A stretch of DNA of 41,112 nucleotides from an uncultured Clostridia bacterium. GTDB taxonomy: Bacteria > Bacillota > Clostridia > Oscillospirales > Acutalibacteraceae. Numbering within the stretch: position 1 is the first letter of the stretch; each line of letters starts with the position of its first letter. This document shows positions 15,737 through 24,473 of the stretch, piece by piece. The translations under genes and the position numbers were made by a program. The stretch spans positions 1-41,112 of the forward strand of contig CALCBQ010000049.1 of the NCBI GenBank assembly GCA_937897215.1, written 5' to 3'. The notes beneath the pieces are model-generated. The model was not told the DNA's origin. It searched no databases and worked only from the letters and a program-made list of their open reading frames with translations.

Positions 15737-16234
15737 TTAAGCTTCATAAGCTACTGTGTATGTGATTGTACCAGTATATGCGCCAACGGGAGCAGCATCA
15801 AAACCTGCAACTGTAATTGTTGCATCTGTACCACCAACATCAGATGCTTTTGCACCGTCATTTACACCTGTAAATGTTGTTTCACCTGCACCAGCAAGTG
15901 TGTATTTAAGTGTTGCTGTTGTTTCTGCGTTTTTCATAACGCCATTGTTTGCATCGTCAGTATCTGAGTCATAGTTTACTGCAACTTTAAGGCTTGCACC
16001 AACAAGAAGCTGTGATGTAACTGTATAGCCTACTTCATAAGCTGTTGTTTCATCATCCCAAGCAACAGAAATTGTTGCAGGAATTTCAACGGTATATGAT
16101 GTGTCAGTTGATTCGTTAAATGATGTTTCAACGTTTACTGTATTGTCGCCAAGAACAGCAGTTGCTGCAAATGCAGGAACTGCAACTGCCATCATCATTA
16201 CGAGTGCTAATGCAATAGAAATAATCTTTTTCAT
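15737..16234 (-). CDS. Array paralogue 1: small secreted beta-rich protein
   Basis: A 165-residue protein with a clear signal peptide (about 23 residues, ending VPAFA). The mature part carries the family core: YTVEIPATISVAWDD, then GYTVTSQLLVG and SLKVAV. It closes with a C-terminal strand, YTGTITYTVAYEA. It shares the longest C-terminal similarity with the end of the 1721-residue protein (PVGAYTGTITYTV versus PVGAYSTQLTYTV). It has no Trp in the penultimate helix/strand segment where the other paralogues have one. The function is unknown; the beta-sandwich fold is inferred. Confidence 0.8.
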   Translation of the reverse strand: MKKIISIALALVMMMAVAVPAFAATAVLGDNTVNVETSFNESTDTSYTVEIPATISVAWDDETTAYEVGYTVTSQLLVGASLKVAVNYDSDTDDANNGVMKNAETTATLKYTLAGAGETTFTGVNDGAKASDVGGTDATITVAGFDAAPVGAYTGTITYTVAYEA

Positions 16235-16261
16235 AATAACTTACTCCTTTGAGTATAAAAA

Positions 16262-16747
16262 TTAAACGATTTCTGCTGTGAATGTAAGTGTATCTGTGTA
16301 GTTATCGATTGCAACTGATTTCCAGTCACCAAGAGCAATTTTAACTGTTACACTTGCAGTATCATCATAAACTGCAGAAGGTGCTGTAAATGTTGCGTTA
16401 TCAAGTGTGTAAGCAAGTTCGCCACCATTACTTGTCATTTTGTAAGCTGCGTCAGCGTCAGCAACTGTAACTTTAACAGCTTCGCCTGTTTTAAGCTGAC
16501 TTGCAACTGTATATTCAATGTCTTTTGATTCTGTTTCCCAAGGAAGTGTCTGAGTTGCAGGAATTGTAACTGTGTACCAAGCAACTTCAGTATCGCCGAT
16601 ACCGTCGTTATCAGTATCTTTCTTTGTGTCTGTATTGATGATTGTGTCGTTACCTGCGTTTGAGCCACCTGTAACAGCAGCAAAAGCAGGAACGCAAATT
16701 GCCATCATCATAACAAGTGCCATTGCGAGTGCTAAAATCTTTTTCAT
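16262..16747 (-). CDS. Array paralogue 2: small secreted protein with calcium-loop-like insert
   Basis: A 161-residue secreted protein with a signal peptide ending VPAFA. Unlike most siblings it has an aspartate-rich loop before the core, DTDNDGIGD at residues 44-52, resembling calcium loops of thrombospondin type 3 or dockerin repeats. The core is YTVTIPATQTLPWE, then IEYTVASQLKTGEAVKVTV. The end is YTDTLTFTAEIV. Paralogue 6 carries the same loop at the same residue numbers, suggesting these two share a recent ancestor or exchanged sequence. Confidence 0.8.
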   Translation of the reverse strand: MKKILALAMALVMMMAICVPAFAAVTGGSNAGNDTIINTDTKKDTDNDGIGDTEVAWYTVTIPATQTLPWETESKDIEYTVASQLKTGEAVKVTVADADAAYKMTSNGGELAYTLDNATFTAPSAVYDDTASVTVKIALGDWKSVAIDNYTDTLTFTAEIV

Positions 16748-16766
16748 GTTAATTTACCTCTTTTTG

Positions 16767-17231
16767 TTAAATATTTGTAAGCTCTGCGCTGAATGTTAAC
16801 GTTCCTATATAGTTATCAATTGAAGCTTTGTCCCAATTAGCAGTAGGAATTTGCACCACTACGCTTGATTTTTCTGCATTTTCAGGAAGAATAACAGATT
16901 TTGTTGTAGTGTACTGATTTGTACCACTCTTTAATGAATATTCAAGGAACGCAGTATTTGCTGCATTTTTCATTTTGCCGTCTGCATCAGCATCAACTGT
17001 AACTTTTACGCCTTTACCTGTTGCTAACTGACTATAAACTGAATATTCAACCGCTTTTTCGGTTTGTCCCCAAGTAATTGTTGCAGTAGCAGGAATTGTT
17101 ACTGTAAAAGATGCGCCAACTGTTGAGCCGTCAACTCTTACAGGAGTACTACCAACATATTCAGCAAATACAGGAACACAAATTGTGAACATTAACACGA
17201 TTGCAAGAGCCAATGAAAGTACTTTTTTCAT
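16767..17231 (-). CDS. Array paralogue 3: small secreted beta-rich protein
   Basis: A 154-residue protein with a signal peptide of about 23 residues (ending VPVFA). The mature domain is compact: FTVTIPATATITWG, VEYSVYSQLATGKGVKVTV, then the conserved ANWDKASIDNYIGTLTFSAEL end. There is no cysteine in the mature part and no calcium-like loop. It begins 19 bases after its upstream neighbour and is clearly part of the same transcript. Confidence 0.8.
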   Translation of the reverse strand: MKKVLSLALAIVLMFTICVPVFAEYVGSTPVRVDGSTVGASFTVTIPATATITWGQTEKAVEYSVYSQLATGKGVKVTVDADADGKMKNAANTAFLEYSLKSGTNQYTTTKSVILPENAEKSSVVVQIPTANWDKASIDNYIGTLTFSAELTNI

Positions 17232-17251
17232 ATTAAGCCCTCATTTCAAAA

Positions 17252-17719
17252 TTATGCATTAACAAGTTCTGCTTCAAATGTGATTGTTCCTTCATAAGTT
17301 GCAATTGAAGCAGCTGCCCATTCACTTGCATCAATTGTAAGATTGAATGCATGAGGTTCGTTGTTTACAACTGCACTTTTTGCAAGACCTGTTGTAGCGT
17401 CAGCAACTGCAAATTCGATTGTTTCGTTTGCAGCGTTTGTAAGGTCTTTTGATTTTGCAAGAGTAACTTTTACGCGTTTGTCTGTCTGCACCTGACTTGT
17501 AATCTTGTATGTGCCTTCTTTTGTTGTGTCGCCCCAAATAAGGTCAACTGATGCAGGGATTTCAACTGAATATGTGCCGTCGCCCTTGTCAGTAATACCG
17601 TCAACTAAAACTGTTGAATTGCCTGACTGTGTTGTAGCATTAAGTGTGCCTGCAAAAGCAGGAACCATAATCGCCATCATCATAACAAGAGCAAGAGCAA
17701 TTGAAATAATCTTTTTCAT
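17252..17719 (-). CDS. Array paralogue 4: small secreted beta-rich protein
   Basis: A 155-residue protein with signal peptide MKKIISIALALVMMMAIMVP and cleavage near residue 24. The mature N-terminus, LNATTQSGN, is nearly shared with paralogue 5 (LNATTQSGT), marking the pair as close relatives. The core reads YSVEIPASVDLIWG, then YKITSQVQTDKRVKVTL. The end is EWAAASIATYEGTITFEAEL. The function is unknown. Confidence 0.8.
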   Translation of the reverse strand: MKKIISIALALVMMMAIMVPAFAGTLNATTQSGNSTVLVDGITDKGDGTYSVEIPASVDLIWGDTTKEGTYKITSQVQTDKRVKVTLAKSKDLTNAANETIEFAVADATTGLAKSAVVNNEPHAFNLTIDASEWAAASIATYEGTITFEAELVNA

Positions 17720-17744
17720 AAATCTTATCTCCTAGCTGTTAAAA

Positions 17745-18227
17745 TTAAGCGTCAACAACTGTTGATGTAAATGTAAGTGTATCGCTATAAGTGTCGATAG
17801 CAGCAGCATTCCAAGCTGATTCTTCAACAACAATGCTATATGTGAATGTTGCATTTTCAGCTGTAACAACAGGGCTTGTTGTTTTTGCTGTAGTTGTACC
17901 AGTAAGTGTGTAAGCAAGAGTAGCGTTTGTAGCGTTTAACATATTGAGTCCATCGCCTGTATCAGCAACTACAACCTGAACACATTTACCTGTTCTGAGA
18001 TTTGAGTCAACTGAATAGCTGAAGTTTGTTGTAACTGTGTTCCAAACAATATTCATTGTTGCAGGGTAAGTAACTGTGTAAGTACCGTCGCCTGTGATTG
18101 CAGATGTATCTGTAACTACCTGTGCAGTACCTGACTGTGTTGTAGCATTAAGTTCAGCTGCAAATGCTGGAACCATAATAGCCATCATCATAACAAGTGC
18201 CATTACTAAAGAAATAACTTTTTTCAT
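17745..18227 (-). CDS. Array paralogue 5: small secreted beta-rich protein
   Basis: A 160-residue secreted protein, closest to paralogue 4 at the mature N-terminus. The family core is slightly altered, YTVTYPATMNIVW (Tyr for the usual Ile), followed by SYSVDSNLRTGKCVQVVV. That stretch has a single free cysteine, which the siblings lack. The mature domain is rich in Thr and Asn. The end is AWNAAAIDTYSDTLTFTSTV. Confidence 0.8.
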   Translation of the reverse strand: MKKVISLVMALVMMMAIMVPAFAAELNATTQSGTAQVVTDTSAITGDGTYTVTYPATMNIVWNTVTTNFSYSVDSNLRTGKCVQVVVADTGDGLNMLNATNATLAYTLTGTTTAKTTSPVVTAENATFTYSIVVEESAWNAAAIDTYSDTLTFTSTVVDA

Positions 18228-18257
18228 AATCTATATCTCCTTTAATTATTTATAAAA

Positions 18258-18758
18258 TTATACTCTTTCAATTTCTGCTGTGTATGTGAGAATATCTTTA
18301 TATTCTTCAACAACTGCTGAATTCCAGTTATCTGCAGTAATATTAACATTAACTGTCTTTGTTGCTGCAGGATAAATTGTAGGTACTGTTGAATTGAAAG
18401 CAGCGCCTTCGCCTACGAGAGCGTATGCAATTTCATAAGCACCGTCATTTGTTTTCATAACGCCTGCACCTGATACTGTAACCTTAACTCTACCATCTCT
18501 CTTAAGGTGTGATTCAACTGTGTATGAAACATCAGTGTCTTCTGTACCCCAAGGGATTGTTGTGTCAGCAGGAATTGTAACTGTGTATTCTTCTGCATCT
18601 GTGTCGCCGATACCGTCATCGTCAGTATCTTTTAATGTTGATGTGTTGATGATAACATCTGCCTCATCAGGATTTGCATTAAGTTCTACTGCAAATGCAG
18701 GAACCATAACAGCCATCATCATAACAAGTGCCATTGCGAGTGATAAAATCTTTTTCAT
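18258..18758 (-). CDS. Array paralogue 6: small secreted protein with calcium-loop-like insert
   Basis: A 166-residue secreted protein. After the signal peptide it carries DTDDDGIGD at residues 44-52, the same calcium-loop-like insert as paralogue 2, followed by YTVTIPADTTIPWG and VSYTVESHLKRDGRVKVTV. It ends DNWNSAVVEEYKDILTYTAEI. The insert would add a metal-dependent element to an otherwise plain beta domain; actual calcium binding is inferred from the Asp spacing only. Confidence 0.8.
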   Translation of the reverse strand: MKKILSLAMALVMMMAVMVPAFAVELNANPDEADVIINTSTLKDTDDDGIGDTDAEEYTVTIPADTTIPWGTEDTDVSYTVESHLKRDGRVKVTVSGAGVMKTNDGAYEIAYALVGEGAAFNSTVPTIYPAATKTVNVNITADNWNSAVVEEYKDILTYTAEIERV

Positions 18759-18797
18759 AATTGTTTTCTCCTTTATATAAAGATTAAATTTACTATT

Positions 18798-19247
18798 TTA
18801 GACCGCATCGGTATATTCAGCAGTGAATGTTAAAATATCACTGTGTTTACCGCTTGCGGCATGAAGCCATTCATTATCTTCAACCTCTACTGATAGAGTG
18901 AAGCTTTCACCATAATCACCAGGGAAGAAAGAGATGTTGCCGCTTAATAAACTGTATGCGATAGTTTTCTCACTATCTTTTTCGTTTACCAAATTATAAT
19001 TGTTTTGCGAAGAAACTGAAACATTTACCATTTTGTCAGGTTCAATAAGCATTTTTGTTGCTGTTACTTCGCCAATATCCATAGCAGTTGTCTGCCACGG
19101 AATTTCAATGTCTGCAGGATAAGTCAACTCGTATTCTACTGCATCAGCCTTTGTGGAAATCTCCATTGACTGGTTACCTGCAAATACTGGTGTAACGCAA
19201 AGTGTAAGCATTACAATCGCTAATCCTACGGAAAAGAATTTTTTCAT
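18798..19247 (-). CDS. Array paralogue 7: most divergent small secreted protein
   Basis: I start at the ATG at 19245-19247 because GGGGAGGAG lies about nine bases upstream. A longer start at 19256 would place the ribosome site against the start codon. The 149-residue product has a diverged signal peptide (MKKFFSVGLAIVMLTLCV). Its core is also diverged: YELTYPADIEIPWQ, then a Met/Glu-rich segment where siblings have YSV-S-L. The C-terminal strand HSDILTFTAEYTD still matches the family. It directly follows the giant gene (the coding regions are 21 bases apart) and may be the subunit closest to it functionally. Confidence 0.78.
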   Translation of the reverse strand: MKKFFSVGLAIVMLTLCVTPVFAGNQSMEISTKADAVEYELTYPADIEIPWQTTAMDIGEVTATKMLIEPDKMVNVSVSSQNNYNLVNEKDSEKTIAYSLLSGNISFFPGDYGESFTLSVEVEDNEWLHAASGKHSDILTFTAEYTDAV

Positions 19248-19268
19248 TTCTGTCATCTCCTCCCCTTA

Positions 19269-22200
19269 TTAACTTGTTACGTCGACTGTATAAGTCAACT
19301 GCGTACTATATGCGCCAACAGGAACATTGTCCCAAGCGGTTTGCTCAATCTTAATGCTTGGTTTATCTGGTGGTGTTGTGCCTGTTGCCACATCGCCTGT
19401 AAATGTTGTTTCTTTAAAGTTTGTTGCCGTGAAAGCAAGTGTATGTGTGCCTGTTGAATCAACAAGCTTACCTGCTTCTGCACCTGAATCTTCAACACTT
19501 ACTAAAAGTTTTTTGTTAGCAAGTGATGCTTCAACTGAGTAAGAAACATCAACATTATCAGTTGTGTCCCAATCAACCTGAACTTTTGCAGGGATTGTAA
19601 CTGTGTAAGCCGTAGCAAGTGTACCAGTAAATGTTACAGGTAATTCCAGTGTTGCAATCGGAACAAGGTCTGCGCCTGTAAGCCCCGCATCAATATCTGC
19701 AGTTTCATAAACATTAAAGGTAATTGAGCCTTCATAAACTGCATCTTTAGGAACAGCACTTGCAATAGTTGAGTCAACTGCAATTTGAAGCGGAACTCTT
19801 GCAAAAACTTCGTCAGGATACAAGTTATCGTATTCTCCCAATGTCAACGGAGTATCTGCTGTAAGACCGTCAACAGTGAATGAGTTAAGGTCAGCAAATG
19901 TTGTGCCCGAAGTTTGTGTAAGCTTTAAATCTGAAACTGCTTGAAGTGTAACTGTTGTGTCAAGCAATGCTGCAATATACGACAAATCAACATAAGCAGT
20001 ATCTTTCATTGACTCTTCGTCGTTATTATTAAGTGTAACTGTAGCCAATGAACTACCATCTGTTTCAGCATCCATAATTGAAATATCACTTACAGAGAAC
20101 AATCTGACAATTTTCTGTTCAAGCTCATAAAGCTCTTCAACATTATAATAAGCAGGTAAAAATGAGTTGTATTCGTCAAGAATGTCTTTTACATATTGAA
20201 GCTCATCTGCTGAGAAACGAACCCTGTTTGCAATATGTTCACTTGCAATATTATAAACTGTCTGCAATTTTTCTTGGAAAGTAAGAATACCACCTTTTAT
20301 TTCCTCACCATCAATGTTATAGGTTTCGGTATTTTTAAGGAAATAAGTGAAACCACGGGATGTATTCTTAAGCTGTGGATAAATTGAACCGTCGTCAATA
20401 GAAGTTTTTGAATAATATTGTAACGGACTATAGTTATCTCCAAAGAATTTTTCTACACTATCTCTGTCAGCGATGCTTAAGAAATTACCAATTTTATAAT
20501 TATCAGAATCAGTAACACTTTCGTCCTTATCATCAAGTATACCGTCATCTTCATAATCGTATTTCACATTATACAAATCGGTAATCTTAGGAAGGAATGC
20601 AAGAGCTTCATTCTTGATGTTTTCAAGAGTTACAGTCATTCTCATTGCCATATTATAGGCATTTAAGAACTGTTCTTTCACCGTTGGGTCAAGAACGGTA
20701 TTTTTCTGACTTACTGTATATCTGCTGTAACTTTCTTTATAGTATTTAATAATTTCTTCAGCTTTAGCCTTGTCAATTCCCATAGAAGCATAGTTTGGAA
20801 TCGGCACTTTATTACCTGCATCATCTTCGCCTATAACAAATCCCGGATAAGGAATGTCACTTTCGCCGTCAACTGTAGTTGTTCTTATAACTTCAGGAAG
20901 AGAGTTTACAAAATCCGTAAGCTGAGCAGGGTCATAATTAGGCGGCAGAATTTTCGTAGTGTCATTAGCATATTCTGCATATGAATCAAGAACCGCCTTT
21001 GCTTCTGTTACCTTTCCCTGTTGGAAAGGCACAAGAGCGTTATACTTTGCAAGTGCATCATCATATCTCGCTTTAATTGTTGCTGCATCATAAGGGTCAA
21101 TAGCCTTAACTGCCTCTTCAAACTGCTTAGCAGGAAGTGATTTTGCATTAAATACTTCTGCATAAGATTTGTCACTTCTTGTTGAATAAGCTGAATACCA
21201 ATCTGAATAAGTAAAACCTACATTATCGAAAATAACGCTCTTCTCATCAAGAGAATCGCCATTTACACCTGCAATACAGAACTGAACAGCAAAGATGTTG
21301 TTCAAATATGTTGCATTTTCGTCCATCTTGGTTTCGCTGGTTGTCATACCCAAAATCGAACTTTCCTTAACCTTAATGTGATAAAGAGGAATCATAATAT
21401 ATCCCTTATATCCATCCAGACCAAGCGCGTCTCCCCAAGCAGAGTTTTGGGCTGAATTAAATACATACTGGCTAGTTGTGTGGTTAAGAATCCATTGGCC
21501 TTGTGTTGGCGAACCTTCCTTGGAATCAAGAATGAAGTATTTCCAGTTTTCTTTTTTGTAATTTTCACCACCAAGAGTGGCATCGCCCATATTAACACGA
21601 GCCTTAATAAAGCGACCGTTTCCATCGTGTGTAAAAAGATTAACTGTAAAATGGAAGTTTTTAATTTTAGAAAAGTCTACATAGAAAACGATTGAAAGTG
21701 GGGTCTTTTCAGTACCACCTGTATATTCTCCCTGAGCAAGTCCACCAAGGTTTACTCCTGACATATTGTTGCTATAGCCAGCGCCTATTGGGTTTCCATC
21801 TTTTGTAAGCGTAACTGTATGGTAAGAACCATCGTTTTCAGATGCAGTAAACGCACTATCTACATAAAGGTTTGCACCCTTAGATTTCATATATCCTTCG
21901 TTCGTAATGGTTGCCCAAGATGCATTATAATTCACCTTGCCATCCATTGCCTCTTGACTCTTATCCTCATCTGTTGTTACATATCCATAATAGTCACTAT
22001 CTGTAATATTAGCCGTGCCATTTGTTGTGTAAGTAACAAGACTCTTAGTATGTCTCCAGTCATTTGCAAGATTACTTGTACCTGCTACCACACCATTGGC
22101 ACTCTGAAATCCTGTAGTGTAAGCATCTTGGTTATCTTCAAGCTGCCAAGCTTTTTCACCAATTTCGTATTTCTCAAAATCATTGAATACTATGAACGGA

Positions 22201-24434
22201 TTGTCTGCAAGCTGTTGACCAACTATAAAGTCGTCTTCTATTTTTTCAGTACCATCAAGGAGTGCTACATATTTAAGGATTTTTTCTTCTTCAGCTTTAC
22301 CTAACATATCAAGCTGACCAATGTTTAAGAGAGCATACGCTTTCCAGATTTTAATGATTTCTATACGAAGAGCATCACTAACAGATGAAATATTTTCAGG
22401 TGCAGGAAGTTTTTCCATAGCACGAATAATAAGAGGAACAAGTTCGTTTCTATCTGCATTAGCACTACCATAAGTTCCTGCTGCTACGCACTTTTCATAA
22501 GCATCCCAAGCTTTTGCCCAGGAATCTCTGCCAAGCTTCTCAGCCGCTGCCGCAAGACCTATGCCATCACCATCGTCCGTCTTATCAAGAGATAAGAATG
22601 CGGTATCTCTACCCTTTGACTCATAAATTTGTCTATATGTTTCAATTAAATCAAAAATGTACTCGATTTCACGATAGTCAGCCCAGTCAGGGTCTTCTAT
22701 ATATTTATCAATCTCATCAAAAATAATTCTTGAAATTTCTAATGCTTCGTCATAATAAACTGACATAGGGTCGCCGGTGTTTGGTTTATTGTTAAGAGTG
22801 TTCTCTGTATACTTATCATACTTATCGTCATTTTCACGATAGAAGAAGATGTTATCAACATAGAAGCTATGTTGAAGACTGTCTGCTGAACAACCCTCAA
22901 TAGAAAAACCTGCGTTGTAGATATCTTCAATAGCTTTAAGACCTGCTTCTCTGTTCTGAACCATACCATTTGCTATGTAAGCACGGTCAGCTGAATAATT
23001 TCCCGTTGTAACAGTTGTCTTTGCTTGAGTCTCATCAAGTGGAACTGCAAGCATAAAACCTGCTTTTGAATAATCAATAGGAGGATTACCGTTTGTGTAG
23101 CTTTGCTTCAAATGTGTAATTCCGTCAGCATTGAACAAATATAAGTGTCTGTCGCCTCCATTCATAAAACCTGAACTTGAGCGTAAACCTCTGCGGTGAA
23201 TCAGAAGTGCATCCTGTATACTTGTACCCGCTTTGTCAACAGTAATTTTACCAAAAGTCATTGACCTTAGCCAATTTTGAACATCAGAATCCTGAACGGT
23301 GTTATTAATACCACTTTTATAATCGTGTCCTGCCGCCAAGTCCTGATTACTGATATCTATATAAGAATCAGTTTCCGAACACATAAACTTAAGAGGTACA
23401 CGTACATAACCTTTGAAGTTGCCAATATCAGCAGTACCATCAGCATTAAGCATAACCTTATTCCATCCACCGTCTTCACGCTGAACATATACATAAGGGT
23501 CCTCGCCTGTGTATGTTGGAGCCGCTGTACCTTTTGTTGAATAAACTATAGAACCAACTCTCTGATAGGTATCAAGAGTTGTATCATCATCTATCCACTC
23601 TAACCACATTTTTTCATTTGTACGAAGTCTGAAAGATACGCCTTTAAGCTCTACATTTGTAAGGTCCATCCAATACCACATTTCTGTAGCACCCTTATAA
23701 TCCCATGTTGAACGAGAATAAGAGGTGTCAAAAATCTGTGTGCTTGTTGGCTGATTATTCATTATAAAACGAAGGGCCTTGGTATCACCAATATTATCTG
23801 TCAAATCCTCTGTACCGGCTTCAGACGCAGTTCCCATATAAAGTAGTTGACCGCCTGTAACCACACCGTCGTCTGTTCCACCACTTTCAAAAGTCATAAT
23901 TTCACGAACGGCTGTATTACTTGTTGAAAATCCTTCAAATTTTTCAGGGTCAAGACCGATTGCAGGAATATCCGAAACAGTTGCATACATTGACTGTGAG
24001 AACCAATTTTCGTTATCAACTGCTGTGATTGTTACGCTGTAGCGATTGTTCTCAAAATCAATTGTGCCAATATCGGCTGCCTTGAAGGTTGCTGATGTTC
24101 CTGTTACTTTAATTGTATCAAGAACATTCTTTTGGTGAACCGCATTCTTCGCACCCATATCAACAAGTTCAAGAATATAAAAAGCAATAGTTGTTGTCTC
24201 ACCCTTGAATGTTTCTTTAGGTGTAGCTGCCGGAAATTCTACCTGAATATTTCCGTCATCATCAAGCCACGCATCAGCACCTTGTTTAATAGCATCCTCA
24301 CTGAAATATGGTGCAGGGTCATAGGAGCCGGGAATTATTTCCGCGCCCACCATCATAAACGGTATGGATGCAATAATCATTACCAACGCGAGTGCGATAG
24401 CTATGCACTTTTTGGAAGATATTTTTTTCTTCAT
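19269..24434 (-). CDS. Giant secreted multidomain surface protein ending in the array-type domain
   Basis: A 1721-residue protein with an N-terminal signal peptide (basic MKKKISSKKC, cleavage near residue 31). Two large beta lobes, about 179-532 and 748-1075, look alike. Each starts with an FE/DFE segment and has a KGYVRVPL or KGYIMIPL strand. Each ends YVDNIFF or IFDNVGF, as in carbohydrate-binding jelly rolls. Helical spacers follow at about 555-740 and 1090-1440. They include a FIVAR-like stretch (DAATIKARYDDALAKYNAL) and an EF-hand-like loop (DYEDDGILDDKDE, 1293-1305). Residues 1447-1580 form another beta domain with YEGSITFNV. Residues 1608-1721 are the array paralogue domain (YTVTIPAKVQVDW ... 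YSTQLTYTV). There is no wall anchor. Glycan binding is an inference. Confidence 0.85.
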   Translation of the reverse strand: MKKKISSKKCIAIALALVMIIASIPFMMVGAEIIPGSYDPAPYFSEDAIKQGADAWLDDDGNIQVEFPAATPKETFKGETTTIAFYILELVDMGAKNAVHQKNVLDTIKVTGTSATFKAADIGTIDFENNRYSVTITAVDNENWFSQSMYATVSDIPAIGLDPEKFEGFSTSNTAVREIMTFESGGTDDGVVTGGQLLYMGTASEAGTEDLTDNIGDTKALRFIMNNQPTSTQIFDTSYSRSTWDYKGATEMWYWMDLTNVELKGVSFRLRTNEKMWLEWIDDDTTLDTYQRVGSIVYSTKGTAAPTYTGEDPYVYVQREDGGWNKVMLNADGTADIGNFKGYVRVPLKFMCSETDSYIDISNQDLAAGHDYKSGINNTVQDSDVQNWLRSMTFGKITVDKAGTSIQDALLIHRRGLRSSSGFMNGGDRHLYLFNADGITHLKQSYTNGNPPIDYSKAGFMLAVPLDETQAKTTVTTGNYSADRAYIANGMVQNREAGLKAIEDIYNAGFSIEGCSADSLQHSFYVDNIFFYRENDDKYDKYTENTLNNKPNTGDPMSVYYDEALEISRIIFDEIDKYIEDPDWADYREIEYIFDLIETYRQIYESKGRDTAFLSLDKTDDGDGIGLAAAAEKLGRDSWAKAWDAYEKCVAAGTYGSANADRNELVPLIIRAMEKLPAPENISSVSDALRIEIIKIWKAYALLNIGQLDMLGKAEEEKILKYVALLDGTEKIEDDFIVGQQLADNPFIVFNDFEKYEIGEKAWQLEDNQDAYTTGFQSANGVVAGTSNLANDWRHTKSLVTYTTNGTANITDSDYYGYVTTDEDKSQEAMDGKVNYNASWATITNEGYMKSKGANLYVDSAFTASENDGSYHTVTLTKDGNPIGAGYSNNMSGVNLGGLAQGEYTGGTEKTPLSIVFYVDFSKIKNFHFTVNLFTHDGNGRFIKARVNMGDATLGGENYKKENWKYFILDSKEGSPTQGQWILNHTTSQYVFNSAQNSAWGDALGLDGYKGYIMIPLYHIKVKESSILGMTTSETKMDENATYLNNIFAVQFCIAGVNGDSLDEKSVIFDNVGFTYSDWYSAYSTRSDKSYAEVFNAKSLPAKQFEEAVKAIDPYDAATIKARYDDALAKYNALVPFQQGKVTEAKAVLDSYAEYANDTTKILPPNYDPAQLTDFVNSLPEVIRTTTVDGESDIPYPGFVIGEDDAGNKVPIPNYASMGIDKAKAEEIIKYYKESYSRYTVSQKNTVLDPTVKEQFLNAYNMAMRMTVTLENIKNEALAFLPKITDLYNVKYDYEDDGILDDKDESVTDSDNYKIGNFLSIADRDSVEKFFGDNYSPLQYYSKTSIDDGSIYPQLKNTSRGFTYFLKNTETYNIDGEEIKGGILTFQEKLQTVYNIASEHIANRVRFSADELQYVKDILDEYNSFLPAYYNVEELYELEQKIVRLFSVSDISIMDAETDGSSLATVTLNNNDEESMKDTAYVDLSYIAALLDTTVTLQAVSDLKLTQTSGTTFADLNSFTVDGLTADTPLTLGEYDNLYPDEVFARVPLQIAVDSTIASAVPKDAVYEGSITFNVYETADIDAGLTGADLVPIATLELPVTFTGTLATAYTVTIPAKVQVDWDTTDNVDVSYSVEASLANKKLLVSVEDSGAEAGKLVDSTGTHTLAFTATNFKETTFTGDVATGTTPPDKPSIKIEQTAWDNVPVGAYSTQLTYTVDVTS

Positions 24435-24473
24435 ACTCTTCTTCCTTTCTGTTTCTAATCTATATAAAGTAAA

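Noticed and set aside
15737..19247. WxL-domain or TasA-like proteins
   Set aside because: The paralogues lack the paired WxL motif and TasA/camelysin signatures; only a general beta-rich secreted pattern is shared.
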